A program made the translations under genes and the position numbers. Below are positions 1 through 12,500 of a DNA stretch of 64,000 nucleotides, piece after piece (the first letter of the stretch is position 1; each line of letters opens with the position of its first letter). Under the pieces are notes generated by a model. That model had not been told where the DNA came from. It did no database searches and saw only the letters and a program-made list of their open reading frames with translations. This stretch comes from Protonemura montana (Eukaryota > Arthropoda > Insecta > Plecoptera > Nemouridae), in contig OX387602.1 in the NCBI GenBank assembly GCA_947568835.1, positions 31,110,133 to 31,174,132 on the forward strand, given 5' to 3'.

Positions 1-290
1 TGTTTTTTCCATACACATAATTGGTTGGTTAGTAGAAAATACCAATTTGTTCGGGATTTTATTTCAGAAAACACAAAATACGTTAGTTTTTGAGTTATTG
101 ATTCTGATTATTTTATTTAGATGCTTTAAGAAGCTTGAACTAGGTAATTGTTATGTTTTTGTGTGGTTCTTTTGTTATTTTAAAATTGTCAGGACTGCTC
201 TAACCCTTGATAAAGTAACAGGTACAAGTTACGAAACGTTGGGAAATTTAGTCGTTCTTCACTTAGCTTTCACAACCCAGTTGAAATAGC
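1..290 (+). mobile_element. MITE family 1 copy with flanking block, MED13 upstream intron
   Basis: Positions 129-290 match the MITE-1 core (GTGGTTCTTTTGTTAT...GGAAATTTAGT...CCCAGTTGAAATAG). Positions 7-87 (ACACATAATTGG...TTTATTTCAGAAAA) recur at 12130-12210, beside another MITE-1 end. Both are in MED13 introns, so this block is probably part of the same element. Confidence 0.6.
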
Positions 291-342
291 AACTGGCCTC
301 TGCATTTTGCGCAGCCGTTTCTAAGCTCTGTCCCCACCGCAG

Positions 343-550
343 ATGCCTGCTCGCTCGGGAGTTTGTCCGCGTGGGTCGCTGGTTTGTGCAGCCCCACGAC
401 GGCATGGAAGCGCTGCCTGGCAAGAGCGTCTACTTCTCGTTCTCGTTCGCGTTCTTCGTGCACGGCGAGAGCACGGTCTGCGCGAGCATCGACGTACGGA
501 CCCACCCGCTCGTACGGAACCTAAGCAGGCAACATCTGCTGCACGCCCAG
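343..550 (+). CDS. MED13: MED13 exon 1 of those visible (N-terminal domain)
   Basis: Acceptor CCCCACCGCAG, donor CAG|GTGAGC. The first base completes an upstream codon. Visible residues 1-69 belong to the Med13_N domain and include [17 protein letters not shown] and [15 protein letters not shown], which align with the conserved WFV...FFLHG segment of the family. Confidence 0.95.
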
Positions 551-3500
551 GTGAGCAAACCTAGCCTCACATACGATTTACCCTACATGTTATCCAACCT
601 AAACTAACATAACCTGCAAGTCAATATAGATATTTTATTATTATGAACACTATCTTCATCTCAAAAATAGATGCCCAACCAGTCTCTTGATTCTACCCCT
701 TGAAGATCCATCATTCTCATCAAATACACTAAAATCGTCTCAAAAAGCCAGTGTCCAAGTAGCTCAATGGTTCAGAAAAACACCTGCGACAGGTGGAGAT
801 CAGGGTTTCTTGTCCCCGTTTGGGCATCAACTTTTGAGACGGTTATAGTGTTCATAATAATAAAATACACCGCGCATTGCAAGGGTTTGCAATTTAAATA
901 AGATTTCAAGTTAATATTGATATATTTGTGTTGTTCAGGATAGCAGATTTCATTGGAGTGAAATTGTTTGTATTTGTATTTTATTAGCTGTTCAGTACAT
1001 TTGTTAATGTGTATGCATTGTCATCTGTAGCGGTCTAACATAACATATATGTCCAACCTAATAATCTCTTTCATGAAATTCATCTAAATTATAAAACTCT
1101 TCTCGGAGGAGGAAGATCTTGAGGTTTGTCTTGAATGCATCTCAGTTGTTGTGGAAGGTTATTCATGATTTTCACTCCAACGTTGAGCAGGTCATCGTCC
1201 ATGTTAAATTATCGAACCAACTCTAACCTTGCCTTGCCAAACCTTCTCTATTTTCATTTTGTTGCATTGACTTGTTTATATGTTTTACTGATTATGTTTA
1301 TATCATCTATGTACGATCAACTCAAACAATAAACAATATTTCAGTCTTCACCGTGTGGAGTCCCGGTGCTGCTCGCTCCCTTCGGGTTGAGCGGCGTACT
1401 GACCGGTGGCAAGGCGGCGGCGCCGGGTGCAGACCAACGTGGCCACCGCACACTCGAGGAGTGGCGCCAGTTCTTCCCGCTCCGCGCCGGCAACGACGAC
1501 GGCGTTCCGCCGCTGGTAGAGGTGGCGGTGGGCGGCGTACGGATGCGATATCCCGCCGCGTATGTCCTCGTCACCGACATGGACGGCTTCGAGCCGAATC
1601 CCCCGGCATCGCAGCAACATCGGGTAAACACGCCGGGTCTACTGGATTCAGTTCAACAACACATATCCATTTCTTAAGAAAAACTATTTGAACTGGGTTT
1701 TGAAAATGGGTTTTTATGTGGTTCTTTTGTTATTGGAAAATTGTTAGGACTGCTCAAACCTCTGAAGAAGTAACTAGTACGTGTTACGAAACGTTGGGAA
1801 ATTTAGTAGCCCTTAACTTAGCATTCAAAACCCAGTTCAAATAGTTTTTCTTAAAACTAGTGCTAAGGATAAATCAAGTAGACTTGAGTCTAAAAACCAC
1901 CATTCCATATCTTGTTTGTAGCTGGAATTATATTCATATTTGAAACGTTCTAGTTAATCATTTAGAAAGTATGGGCACTTAACCTGTCATACTTTAATTT
2001 ATTTCTTAAAAATGCCGCTTCTACTTGAAGTCCAATGCAAGCAACCAATGCAAGGGTAAATGATTTCATGCATTGAGAGTGAAATCATGATTTGTGGGAA
2101 TCAACATTTGCAAGGTCGCTAACTGATTTTTCACGCAATGTCACAATGTCAATACTCAATCATAGCCTGTCATAGGTTAATAAAAGTCGATGAAAGCCGT
2201 GGCTTTTTGACGAATGCTCTTTTGCAAAGTGTTTTTTGCCCACACTGTTCGCTCAATTCCTCTTCGGATGAGTTTGTTGAGCTTGTGTACACTAATTGCT
2301 TCAACAACGGTGGCTGGACCCGTCATATAAGTGAATCCACGTGGACTGGAAACCACAACAATAATCAACCAAGGACTCTCAAAACCTCAGAAATCAATTC
2401 TAACAAGCTTTATATCAAATTTGTCATTTACTATTATATTATTATATTATATTATTTATATCAAATACACTAAAATCGTCTCAAAAAGCCGGTGTCCAGA
2501 TAGCTCAATGGTTCAGAGCAACACCCGCGACAGGTGGAGATCGAGGTTCGAGTCCGCGTTTGGGCATCAATTTTTGAGACTGTAATAGTGTTGTTAATAA
2601 TAAAATACCCCGCGCATTGCAAGCGTTTCCAATTTAAATAAGATTTCATCCTAATAGCTTTCATAAGCGTTTACAATTAGATAGGGTCACATACTTCCGT
2701 TCCATTTTCCCGTCTTGTCCTGGTTGCTGACCGATTGCTCTGCGCACAGGAAAAGTGCGCTTCTCCGCCGACCCCCGCGGCTCTGCGTGACCCTGCGCCG
2801 CCGCCGTCGCCCCTGGCAACGGGTTTCCACGCAGGCTCGCTGCAGTTGGCGCTGCCCAAGGCGGCTAATTTGCCCGAACACGTCTGGCACGATTCGGTGC
2901 TCAACCCAGCCGGCCAATCGGAAGCCGCCGCCGCTGCGCCTGGGGAAGCGGACGTTCCACCTCCCGGGGGGCACTGGGACTTCGTGGATCCGACTCGGAA
3001 AGCAGCCTGCTCTTGCGCAAAGTGAGTAGCCGAGGAGCTCTCGTTTCAGAGACAGGCAAAGTTGCCACTTGGTCGACCAGATGAAAACTGTGTTTGTAAA
3101 CTTGTTTCAAAATGCGTTTTTGAATGCTGCATAAAGATTGTAAACTGGTATTCATTCTGGCCATTATTTCCGTACCGTTCTTTTGTGGAAAAAGCCTGCT
3201 TGCCTATCATCCTTGCAAACGTAACGGGTACGTGTTATCAAACGATATAGTGTGTTACGCTCTAAGCCCTAAAAAATAAAAAATGTCCCTTTGTGGCAAT
3301 AAATAAATAAATATGACTAAGCATTCAAAAGCTCATCTTAAAATCAGCTTTTTTTTCAAAACTAGTGCTGCAATCAGATGATGTAAACATCAGAAGGTAG
3401 TTTGTGTTTTGTTAGGAAACTCAATTGGTGTTTTGTAATGGGTGGCCCACGCTCATATGGTGACCACTAGGAATGCTGATTGGCAAGAGGATCTTTTGTT

Positions 3501-6500
3501 TGATCATGTAATTCCTCTCAAAAAAACATTTCAGTCCAGTATATGTAGAAAATAGATTGTGTGCAACTTATCGTTGCATATCACTTTCATATCGATTAAA
3601 ATTTCGTGGGTAATTTTCTTAAAAAGTTCAATTTGATACGTGTTAATATGTGTTATTTATGGAAATGTTACTTTACAGGCCTGGTTTTTACGTACGGACA
3701 TCTCCAGTAACTATTGACACAAAGTCCACCCCTCATGCAGGTCACCAATAAAACTATTAGCTCGTCTAGTTCAGCCTAAACGCTAATCGTAACTAATTAT
3801 ATTCCTACCAGTTGTTTCAATGTGACATTTCTTTCAGCTACATTTCATTTCACCAGATTCAAGGCCTGTCGAGAGATGTTCTGTAGTTAGTCTGTGTCAG
3901 GGTTTCGTGAGTATCGGGTTTTTAGTCTCCTGGTTAGCATCTAGCAACAAGTAGAGCTGCTGTCTTGTCTTCCCGTATTCCCTATCGGTAGTCTCCGGGG
4001 GACTTAGTGCACGCGTTGATACGCTTGCTGGCAACTAATCGAACGTCGGTTGTTACTGAAGAATTTCGCCTGCCATATTCCAGCCCCGCAACTTTGTTCT
4101 CTCTGCGCTAGGAAGCTTACGCGGGCGTTTCTAGCTGAAATCGACGGGGAAATGTGTCAACGTTAAAATGCCACAATGCTCGGCCGTGCCTGAACGGTTC
4201 GATTTAACGATAATGCGATGGGATGGGTGACCATCATACACATGACCAGTTCTGTTCGGGAGAGAGGTTGGAGGAATGAAAGTAAAGCAACACTGCGCTG
4301 GGTCAGGTATTGGATGGGTGACCATCATACACATGACCAGTTCTGTTCGGGAGAGAGGTCGGAGAGATGAAAGTTAAGCAACACTGCGCTGGGTCAGGTA
4401 TTGGATGGGTGACCATCATACACATGACCAGTTCTGTTCGGGAGAGAGGTTGGAGGGATGGCTGTCAATGACTCGGGATATTCCGAGTATAAATGAATTG
4501 AACTCAATCATAAAACTGTCAGAGCCTCATGACCTAGACCAGGTAGACAAACAGCACGATAGCACGACTCATAAACAGCCTTAGGTCAACGAACTCCACC
4601 ATCATGAGACGTGGATTCAAAAACGTAACCACCCCCGGCGTCCGCAGGTGCAAACGGTCGACGGCCGGCCAATCGAGTAGCGGTGTTTCCAGCAAGGGCC
4701 CGCGATTGGCCGAGAAGGGCCGCGTCCCGGCACGAGCCACGCCCTTCCACCGGCGCTCGCCGAACTCGACGCGCGATTCTCCGCCTCCCGCGACGAGGTT
4801 CGTGCTCCGCTCGGCTTGCGATCCCGGTGTTGCTTGCCGAACCCTCTTTCCAAGGCTTTCTGGTGACGGTCGGGGGCAGGGTGTGGTGGTGCCGGTCGAT
4901 AACAGTTGCATAACAATGCATTTAGGAAGCTTGAATTAGGTAATTGTTATAATTTTATGTGGTTCTTTTGTTATTGGGAAATTGTCAGGACTGCTCAAAT
5001 CTCTGAAGAAGTAACTAGTATATGTTGCGAAGCGTCGGGAAATTTAGTAGCCCTTTACTTAGCATTCAAAACTCAGTTGAAATAGTTTTTCTTAGTGTCA
5101 AGATGTGTTTTCGTCTCTGGTTTGAGTTTGAAACCCGATTTAGACTAACCTTCCCAGTGTGCTCTGTGGAACGAATCGACTGCTTACAGACGTTGGACTA
5201 ACTGCTGGCTGGTGCATCTCGGTGGCAGCTCTAAATCACGCTAAACAATGTCCCAATTCACCTGTTTTGTTCTAAAAACCAATCGCTAACGTTTACGTGC
5301 ATTCGTTGCTCTGGCGACGTGAGGTTTTGCATTTTTTCTATCAGCAATCTGTCGTCTTGGATTGGGTTTTGCCTCTGCAATTGTTTGGTTGAATGTTGGT
5401 CTTGCAGTCAAGGTTGGTGGTTGACTCACCGACTTAATGTCTATAATATTATCCATGTTTTTGCCACCCTCTAAAATATCTTTTGGACAGGGTGGCAACT
5501 TGCTTACAATGATGAAATGTCTTGTCCATGTCAAATAATTACAATGTGAATCAAAATTAACACAAATTTCTGTGCAATTCTTGTCCGCTAGAGTTGTACC
5601 CCTTTCAGACGAACCAAACCTTACCATCTCAAACTGAACATACATTTTTTCGTGCCCAATTTTTTTTTTAGGGAATTTACATCGATGTACATATATTTCA
5701 ACGCATAATCATCAATGCCCATCAACGTACATTAGTGCTTCTAGCAATAATGCTTACTAGAGCTTCAAGCAGACTTCCATTTGTCTCATTTTCTTTTATT
5801 TAATGCATTATTCACCATTCAGAATGTTATTTAAGGCATTGCTGATGAAAATAAATTTCAATTTTCAGTAACTCTGAACTAAATCCCCACAAAAAATCAC
5901 AAAGGGCGTACAAATATCCAACAACCCACGTTTTTCGGGTCAAAACCAATTAATTTGCATTTTTTTTTTTGTGTTCCGAATTTGAGATTTAGAAGTTTGA
6001 GCCAAGGTTTGAGTTTGGTTCGCACGACCGATCTGTCAACCAGTGCCTCACATCCTAACGATATCCTCTCGCCAGCAGGCTTGCAGGGTCGGTGACCCCA
6101 TCGGGCGGACCTCCCTCGTACCTGCGAGGGCAGTCGATGACGCCCACGCCGGCGGCGGGCAGCGGGGTACAGAACGTGGGCAGCGTGGCGGGCATCGCGT
6201 CTGTGGGATCACCAGCCTCGGCCGCCCCATCGCCGCTGCCCGCCTTGCATTCGGCTCCTGCCAGCGTTCCACCAGCTGATGCTGCGATGCCCACCCTCTC
6301 CCCACACCCTCCCGCCTCTGCCCCGCAACCAGCAACTCCTGCCGACGCTACGTTGGCCACGCCTGCAGCCACGCCCACTGATGGGGGCGGGCCCAAGTCC
6401 GTTTCATCCGTATCCAACCAGGTCAGTGGCCAAAAAGATTGATAATAATAATAATAATAATGGTTTTATGAGCAACTTACGATTATAGACAATAAGTGAA

Positions 6501-9500
6501 TTGCACTGTCTGGTGGTTACTATACAGTTGTGCAATGTTATCATGCGTATGGTATAGCCTGGAACTGCGACGCTCCAGAGCCTGTTTTTGCTACGTCTAC
6601 AAGGACTTGTTTATTTTCACTCCGTTATATATATCGTCCAGTCGTAGATCGTTTATAAATAATCGTAAATGTGTACAAATAATCGACAAAGCCTCTACGA
6701 TAAAAAAAATCCTGTACTCAATTTTAATTCTTTTAGGAATGAGACTCTAGGAGTGGTTCGTTAAATATGAAATCACGATTGTCCTATGTTGACGACTGAT
6801 TAGAGTTAGTTTGAGGATCAGATGTTTAGCAATGCTAATAATTGTTGAGCTCATTTCTGGTTCTTGAATCTCATTTCTTATCTGCTCATTTTCAATTGTC
6901 GGTCTTACATCTGGCGAAATTTTGTTTCAACTCTGCTAAAAGATCAAAATCATTTTTATTGATTTCCTGATATGTTGGGTGAAAAGAAGGTAATTACACG
7001 AAAGGAAATTAATATTAAAATGTGGGATTTATTCAAGAAGGCACTATATTTTAATCAATGAAGGTTTAAATTTTAAACCGCTCTTCCCGTTGAAAGAAAT
7101 TAGTGCCAGACAAAACCATGTCATATTTTATATCGCTCGAGATTCCACTTTGATTTACACCCCGTGTCCAAAACTTTTTTTTTTTTGACAAGCGTTACTA
7201 AATTTACTCACTTGATATCTGCATTGCATTGAATTTGAGAATACCAAATCTTGAATACCAAATACCAATAGCCTATCTTTGTTGAAATAACTGCAACAAC
7301 CTGGCTCACACAGGTATACCATCCGTAAAGCACTGAAATATTTGTAAGCAAATCTACAGTAGGTGACAGATGGTGATGTTTCCAATATTTTAATAACAAA
7401 CGTGTTAATGGAACAGGATTGACATGAAATTGTGGCAGCTAAATTTCAAGTTTTAACCAATTTAAGAGTCATCTAAATTCTGGCCCAGTGAATATATTGA
7501 ACGTTAATTTTCACAATACTCGAAACTTATTCTGAACTAGATTTGTGGCAGCAGCTAATCGGAGCGTTGTGAGTGATCTGAGCGTTGTGAGTGGATTTCA
7601 GTGATTTTGGTCACGTGGAGAAAGAAAACAAATTGAGATCTCCTATGCAGTTAAATTTTGAACCACTTAACCCAGACCGCATTCTTGTTTCCAGAATTAT
7701 ATTCCTCGTTCAATTTCGCCTTAGAATGAGCCATGAGAAAAATGACAATAATCGTTGGTAGAACATCCAATTCCCAAAACGCCTTAAAATGTAAAAAAAA
7801 AAAATATTTTTCACAAATTTACATGACAATGACAGGGTCACCAGCTTCTTGGGTATTGACAAATTTTTCAAGGTAATTTGGCGCTGCCATTAAGACATTT
7901 GATTGATGATATGTACATTTACATTTGTAAAGCTGACTAACTTATTAGCTACAACTAAACACTGTCAGTTAACAGTTAAGCAATTGCTTGCAGGTGTTTT
8001 CCCCTTACCCAGCCGCGCTGAGCGTTGAGCCGTCGTGCAAGGCGGGCATGGATGTGTTGCCGGTGCCGCAGCCCGCTGACCCTGCGCCTGCCGACCCTGC
8101 GCCTGCCGCCGTGGCTCCCACGATCGCCACGCTCAAACGACCCGTGCTGGCGTCGCGAGAATACGAAACAGTTCGCGATGAGGAGCAACACTCGGCACTG
8201 CTCTACGACTACTCCACCCTCGACGCTTGGTGAGTTCGCAGTGCTGGGCATTTTATCTTTACAATCGCTGTTTAAAGGTCTGTCTGTACACAATTGACAT
8301 ACCAACAAGCACAAGCATAGCACACAAGGATCTTAAAACTTGGTTATCATATGGGACTGCATACAATTGACATAGCAATAAGCACAAGCATAGCACACAA
8401 GGATCTCAAAACTTGGTTATCATATGGGACTGCACACAATCGACATAGCAATAAGCACAAGCATAGCACACAAGGATCTTAAAACTTGGTTATCATATGG
8501 GACTGCCCTGAGTCCAAACTCTAACGTTTTTCCAATGTCCTCAGGCTGAACCACCCGGTGAAACGCTTCAAGCCGTCTCCAGAATGCCCGCCCGCCACCG
8601 TAGACGCTATGAAACCGCCGCTGCTCCGTCGACCGAGCGCCGGCGAACTGCCCGCCGCGCCCGCGGAGGAGGTGCCCGCCGCTGCGTTGCCCGCCGCCGC
8701 CGCCATGCCCGCTTTCATCAAGACCGAGATCAAACAGGAGCCAGGCACCGTACCGGTAGGTTAGGTTAGGTTAGGTTAGGTGGCCGACAGACCCAAAACC
8801 CCCCGTGCCTTGCATGTAACCTGCCGTATACCCTGAAGTGATTTAAAAACATGAAGCACTGACAGTCGATAACACATATACAAAAATAGATGATCCGTGT
8901 CGAATTCGAGACGATCGAAACGTTTGCTGGCCATGTGTTTGTGATGCAGGACTTGTGTGTGTGCGTGTGTTTTCCAAAATGCCCGGCGTTTGTGACCCGG
9001 GGCACGTGTTGCCTTCCCCGCGAAGGCGGAGCCGCGCTGCGAGGGTGCGTTGCGATTGTGCGCTTCTGTCGCGGTCTTGCACTGTCTCTCTCTTTCCCCT
9101 TGTCAGTGAAACGTGCCGGCGGAACCAGTTAAGTGCGAATCTTGTTTGCTCTGAATGTCTCGTGGCCGTTATGTTTTCCTTCCCTTGTGTTCGGTGTAAC
9201 AAATCTGTACACACTCGACGCTACCATTTTGCCGGCCCGACTTGTTTTCCCTCTTGTGAACGGGAGCTGGCCAAATGCCCAACGTTTTTGTAGTTTTTTT
9301 TTTAATTTATTTGTGACCATGAGGGTTTTTTTTTGTCATCCAAGTGTGAACCCCACACGGCGAAGATTGGACGTGCCGAGGAAAGTGGCACGTTCCGTCT
9401 TTGCGCAATTATCTTGTGTTGTATATGTGTTATCTGTTGCCGGCACTTTGGTTTCACCGAGCCCTCCTTTGCGCGGCAAACTTTGCTTGAAGAGTCGAGG

Positions 9501-12500
9501 CATGCCTTGGTCCTTGCGTTGCCAGAAACGCTGTTACAACCACAACATCAAAATAGCAGAAAGCTTACACAGATATTCCATCCTTATGGGGCAAAGACTA
9601 TCACAGATAAAGCTTGCACAGATATTCCATCCTTATGAGGCAAAAACTACCACAGATAAAGCTTGCACAGATATTCCATCCTTATGAGGCAAAGACTACC
9701 ACAGATAAAGCTTGCACAGATATTCCATCCTTATGAGGCAAAAACTACCACAGATAAAGCTTGCACAGATATTCCATCCTTATGAGGCAAAGACTACCAC
9801 AGATAAAGCTTGCACAGATATTCCATCCTTGTGGGGCAAAGACTAGCACAGATAAAGCTTGCACAGATATTCCATCCTTGTGGGGCAAAGACTACCACAG
9901 GTAAAGCTTGCACAGATACTCCATCCTTATGAGGCAAAGACTACCAAAGATAAAGCTTGCACAGATATTCCATCCTTATGAGGCAAAGACTACCACAGAT
10001 AAAGCTTGCACAGATATTCCATCCTTATGAGGCAAAGACTATCACAGATAAAGCTTGCACAGATATTTCATCCTTATGAGGCAAATACTACCACAAATAA
10101 AGCTTGCACAGATATTCTATCCTTATGAGACAAAGACTACCACAGATAAAGCTTGCACAGATACTCCATCCTTATGAGGCAAAGGCTACCACAGATAAAG
10201 CTTGCACAGATATTCCATCCTTATGAGGCAAAGACTACCACGGGTAAAACTTGAACAGGAATGATACCCTGCGCTAAAATGACTTCCCAGAAACTGGGAC
10301 AGGAAAACCCCGCAAAGTATCGTGGCATTCCATTTGCTTAAAAGCTAAAATATTTGTGATCTCTTCTAACAGATGAATTTATCTGCAGTTTAGACTTGTT
10401 TTACATGAACCATCTCTCTCTTTTATGACAGCGTTTTAAATTGCACCTGTGATGCATTTCCTAACTATTATACAAATCGCTCAGCCGTCACCATAAGAAT
10501 CATACGTCTGTGTAAGCTTTGTTTGTGATAAAAGACTGATTGACTTTGATGTTTTAGTTCTTTTGTTTTCACATTTATTTGACACCTATGTTCACGAAGA
10601 CGCCAGTTAGTGCTACCCTAACGTTGGAAAACAAAAATTGACACAAAATGAGCGCAATTTTTCCGGTTGTCCAGTGGTTTTTCATTCACGAGTTTGCCCC
10701 CGCCCCTAGCCAAGCCATCGTAAAGCCCGCTCGCGAGTAAAGTCTGCCGCCCGCATATCCACGTCACGTGGACGGTTGTTTGCCCCTGTCGTGGAGAGTA
10801 AGAGTTTTTGTTTCACTTACACCGTTTCCAGATGGAAATTGATGGGGCTTTGGTCAGGGTGCGAAAGCCCAACCGCTCTGGTTCGGATCCCTATGAATTT
10901 GACGACGACCCGATTGCTCCCGCCGTAAGCATGGAGGGATTTAAAAGAACAAACTCGCTCAAGGTACGCTCCACCAGAGAAAAAAAAACACAGAACCACC
11001 GTCACTAAGCTTAGCTGACTTTCTCAGAAAAAAAACTCTGCTCTCAAAAAGTCACACCACTTTCGGTTTTGCTGATTTTTCATTTTTGACCCACTTTTTT
11101 TGCTGCTTTTTTCCTTTTTTCGCCGCCGCTATCGGCTCGATTTGCAATAATGCTGAGTGCCAATTGTTACGCTCCAGGAGGAAGATAAGAAGCCGACGAC
11201 GGAGGAGGAAGAAGCGGCCGCCGCTGCCAAGACGCCCGGCAATTTATTTACAAATGAAGGTCTGCAGGCGTCATACCGCGACCTCGAGCAGATCTTTGAC
11301 AATTCCGACGACGCGTCAAGCGATCTGGAAGCGGTAAGAAAGTCTCCCGGCCGGCGGCCCGGGAGATCGCGACCAGCCCGGGTTCAAAATGTGTTATCTG
11401 TCAGCCAGCGCTCATGTGTTAAACACGTCACGGTAGATCGCCGCTTGTTTTCCTTCCGTCCGCATCCCGATCCCCGTCACCAAGCGTGCAGCTCCCATTT
11501 GATAATGAAACTGAGGCCAAGCCTCTGAAATAAACCTAGTTTCATTACCGGCATAATAAAGAAAGGAATGCTGCCATCTCTAAGATATGGCTGCTTGCAA
11601 GCTTTCAGATCTCAAAGTCGCCAATTGATATTAACGTCAATTTATTGTTTGCTCTCAAATCATTAACAATTTTCATTTGAACGCATCGACAGAAAGTAAT
11701 CGCAGCTTTTTCCTCGAGATGGCAGCAAAACTTCGACGTTATCCGGGCATCAAGCCATTTCCACTCGCCCCGACGTGCTCTGAAAACGTGACTTAGGTGC
11801 CCGGATGTTTTAGACCGCGATGCCGACGCCGCCCGGCTCGAAGACGGGAGGGGGAGACGAAGGAGCGGCGCCCACGCTCACCGCGAAGCCCCCGCGAGGA
11901 TCCACGATCGGTCCCGGCAACAGCTCGTTGAACAGCTGTGGCGGCTCGGGCATCCTGCGGCCGGAGGAGCTGTCGAAGATGTTCCCAACTCCGCCTTCGC
12001 TCGACAACAACCCGGTCTCGTCGCCGTGCGGTGGTCACGTGGTCGACACGATGTACGCGGAGATGGCAGATTCTGTGCGCTTCAAGCAGGAGATCTACCC
12101 GAACATGGGCAGTCCACAGGTAAAAAAATAATTTTACATACACATAATTAGTTAGTTAAAAAAACGCCAATGTGTTCGAGATCTTATTTCAGAAAATACA
12201 TAATACATTAAGAAAAACTATTTGAGCTGGGTTTTGAATGCTAAGTAAAGGGACATAATTATAGGGACATTAGGCTTAGCAATACTTCAGTCCCTTTGTA
12301 TCAAACTACATCGGAAAACTGTCCCATGCCAGCATTTTCCAAACCGCACGAGTCATTTCAAGTTGCCATTCAAACCCACTCGATCGTAAATCTCATCTGT
12401 GGTAGAAATTTCGTACATGATTTTTCTTACCTCAAAGCTGGGCAGGATAACAATCTCTTGAAGGCTGTCCTGTTCACAGCTCCAAGCTAGTTTGTTTAAT

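Noticed and set aside
4604-4939. 111-codon frame beginning [12 protein letters not shown] as an independent gene
   Set aside because: Its centre contains the MED13 TPFH motif, and the phase fits an internal exon at 4648-4797.
9133-9687. 184-codon frame before the 49-bp minisatellite
   Set aside because: Intronic, no recognisable domain, and it ends inside the tandem repeat.
9545-10250. CRISPR-like array
   Set aside because: The units are head to tail with no unique spacers, and the sequence is eukaryotic.
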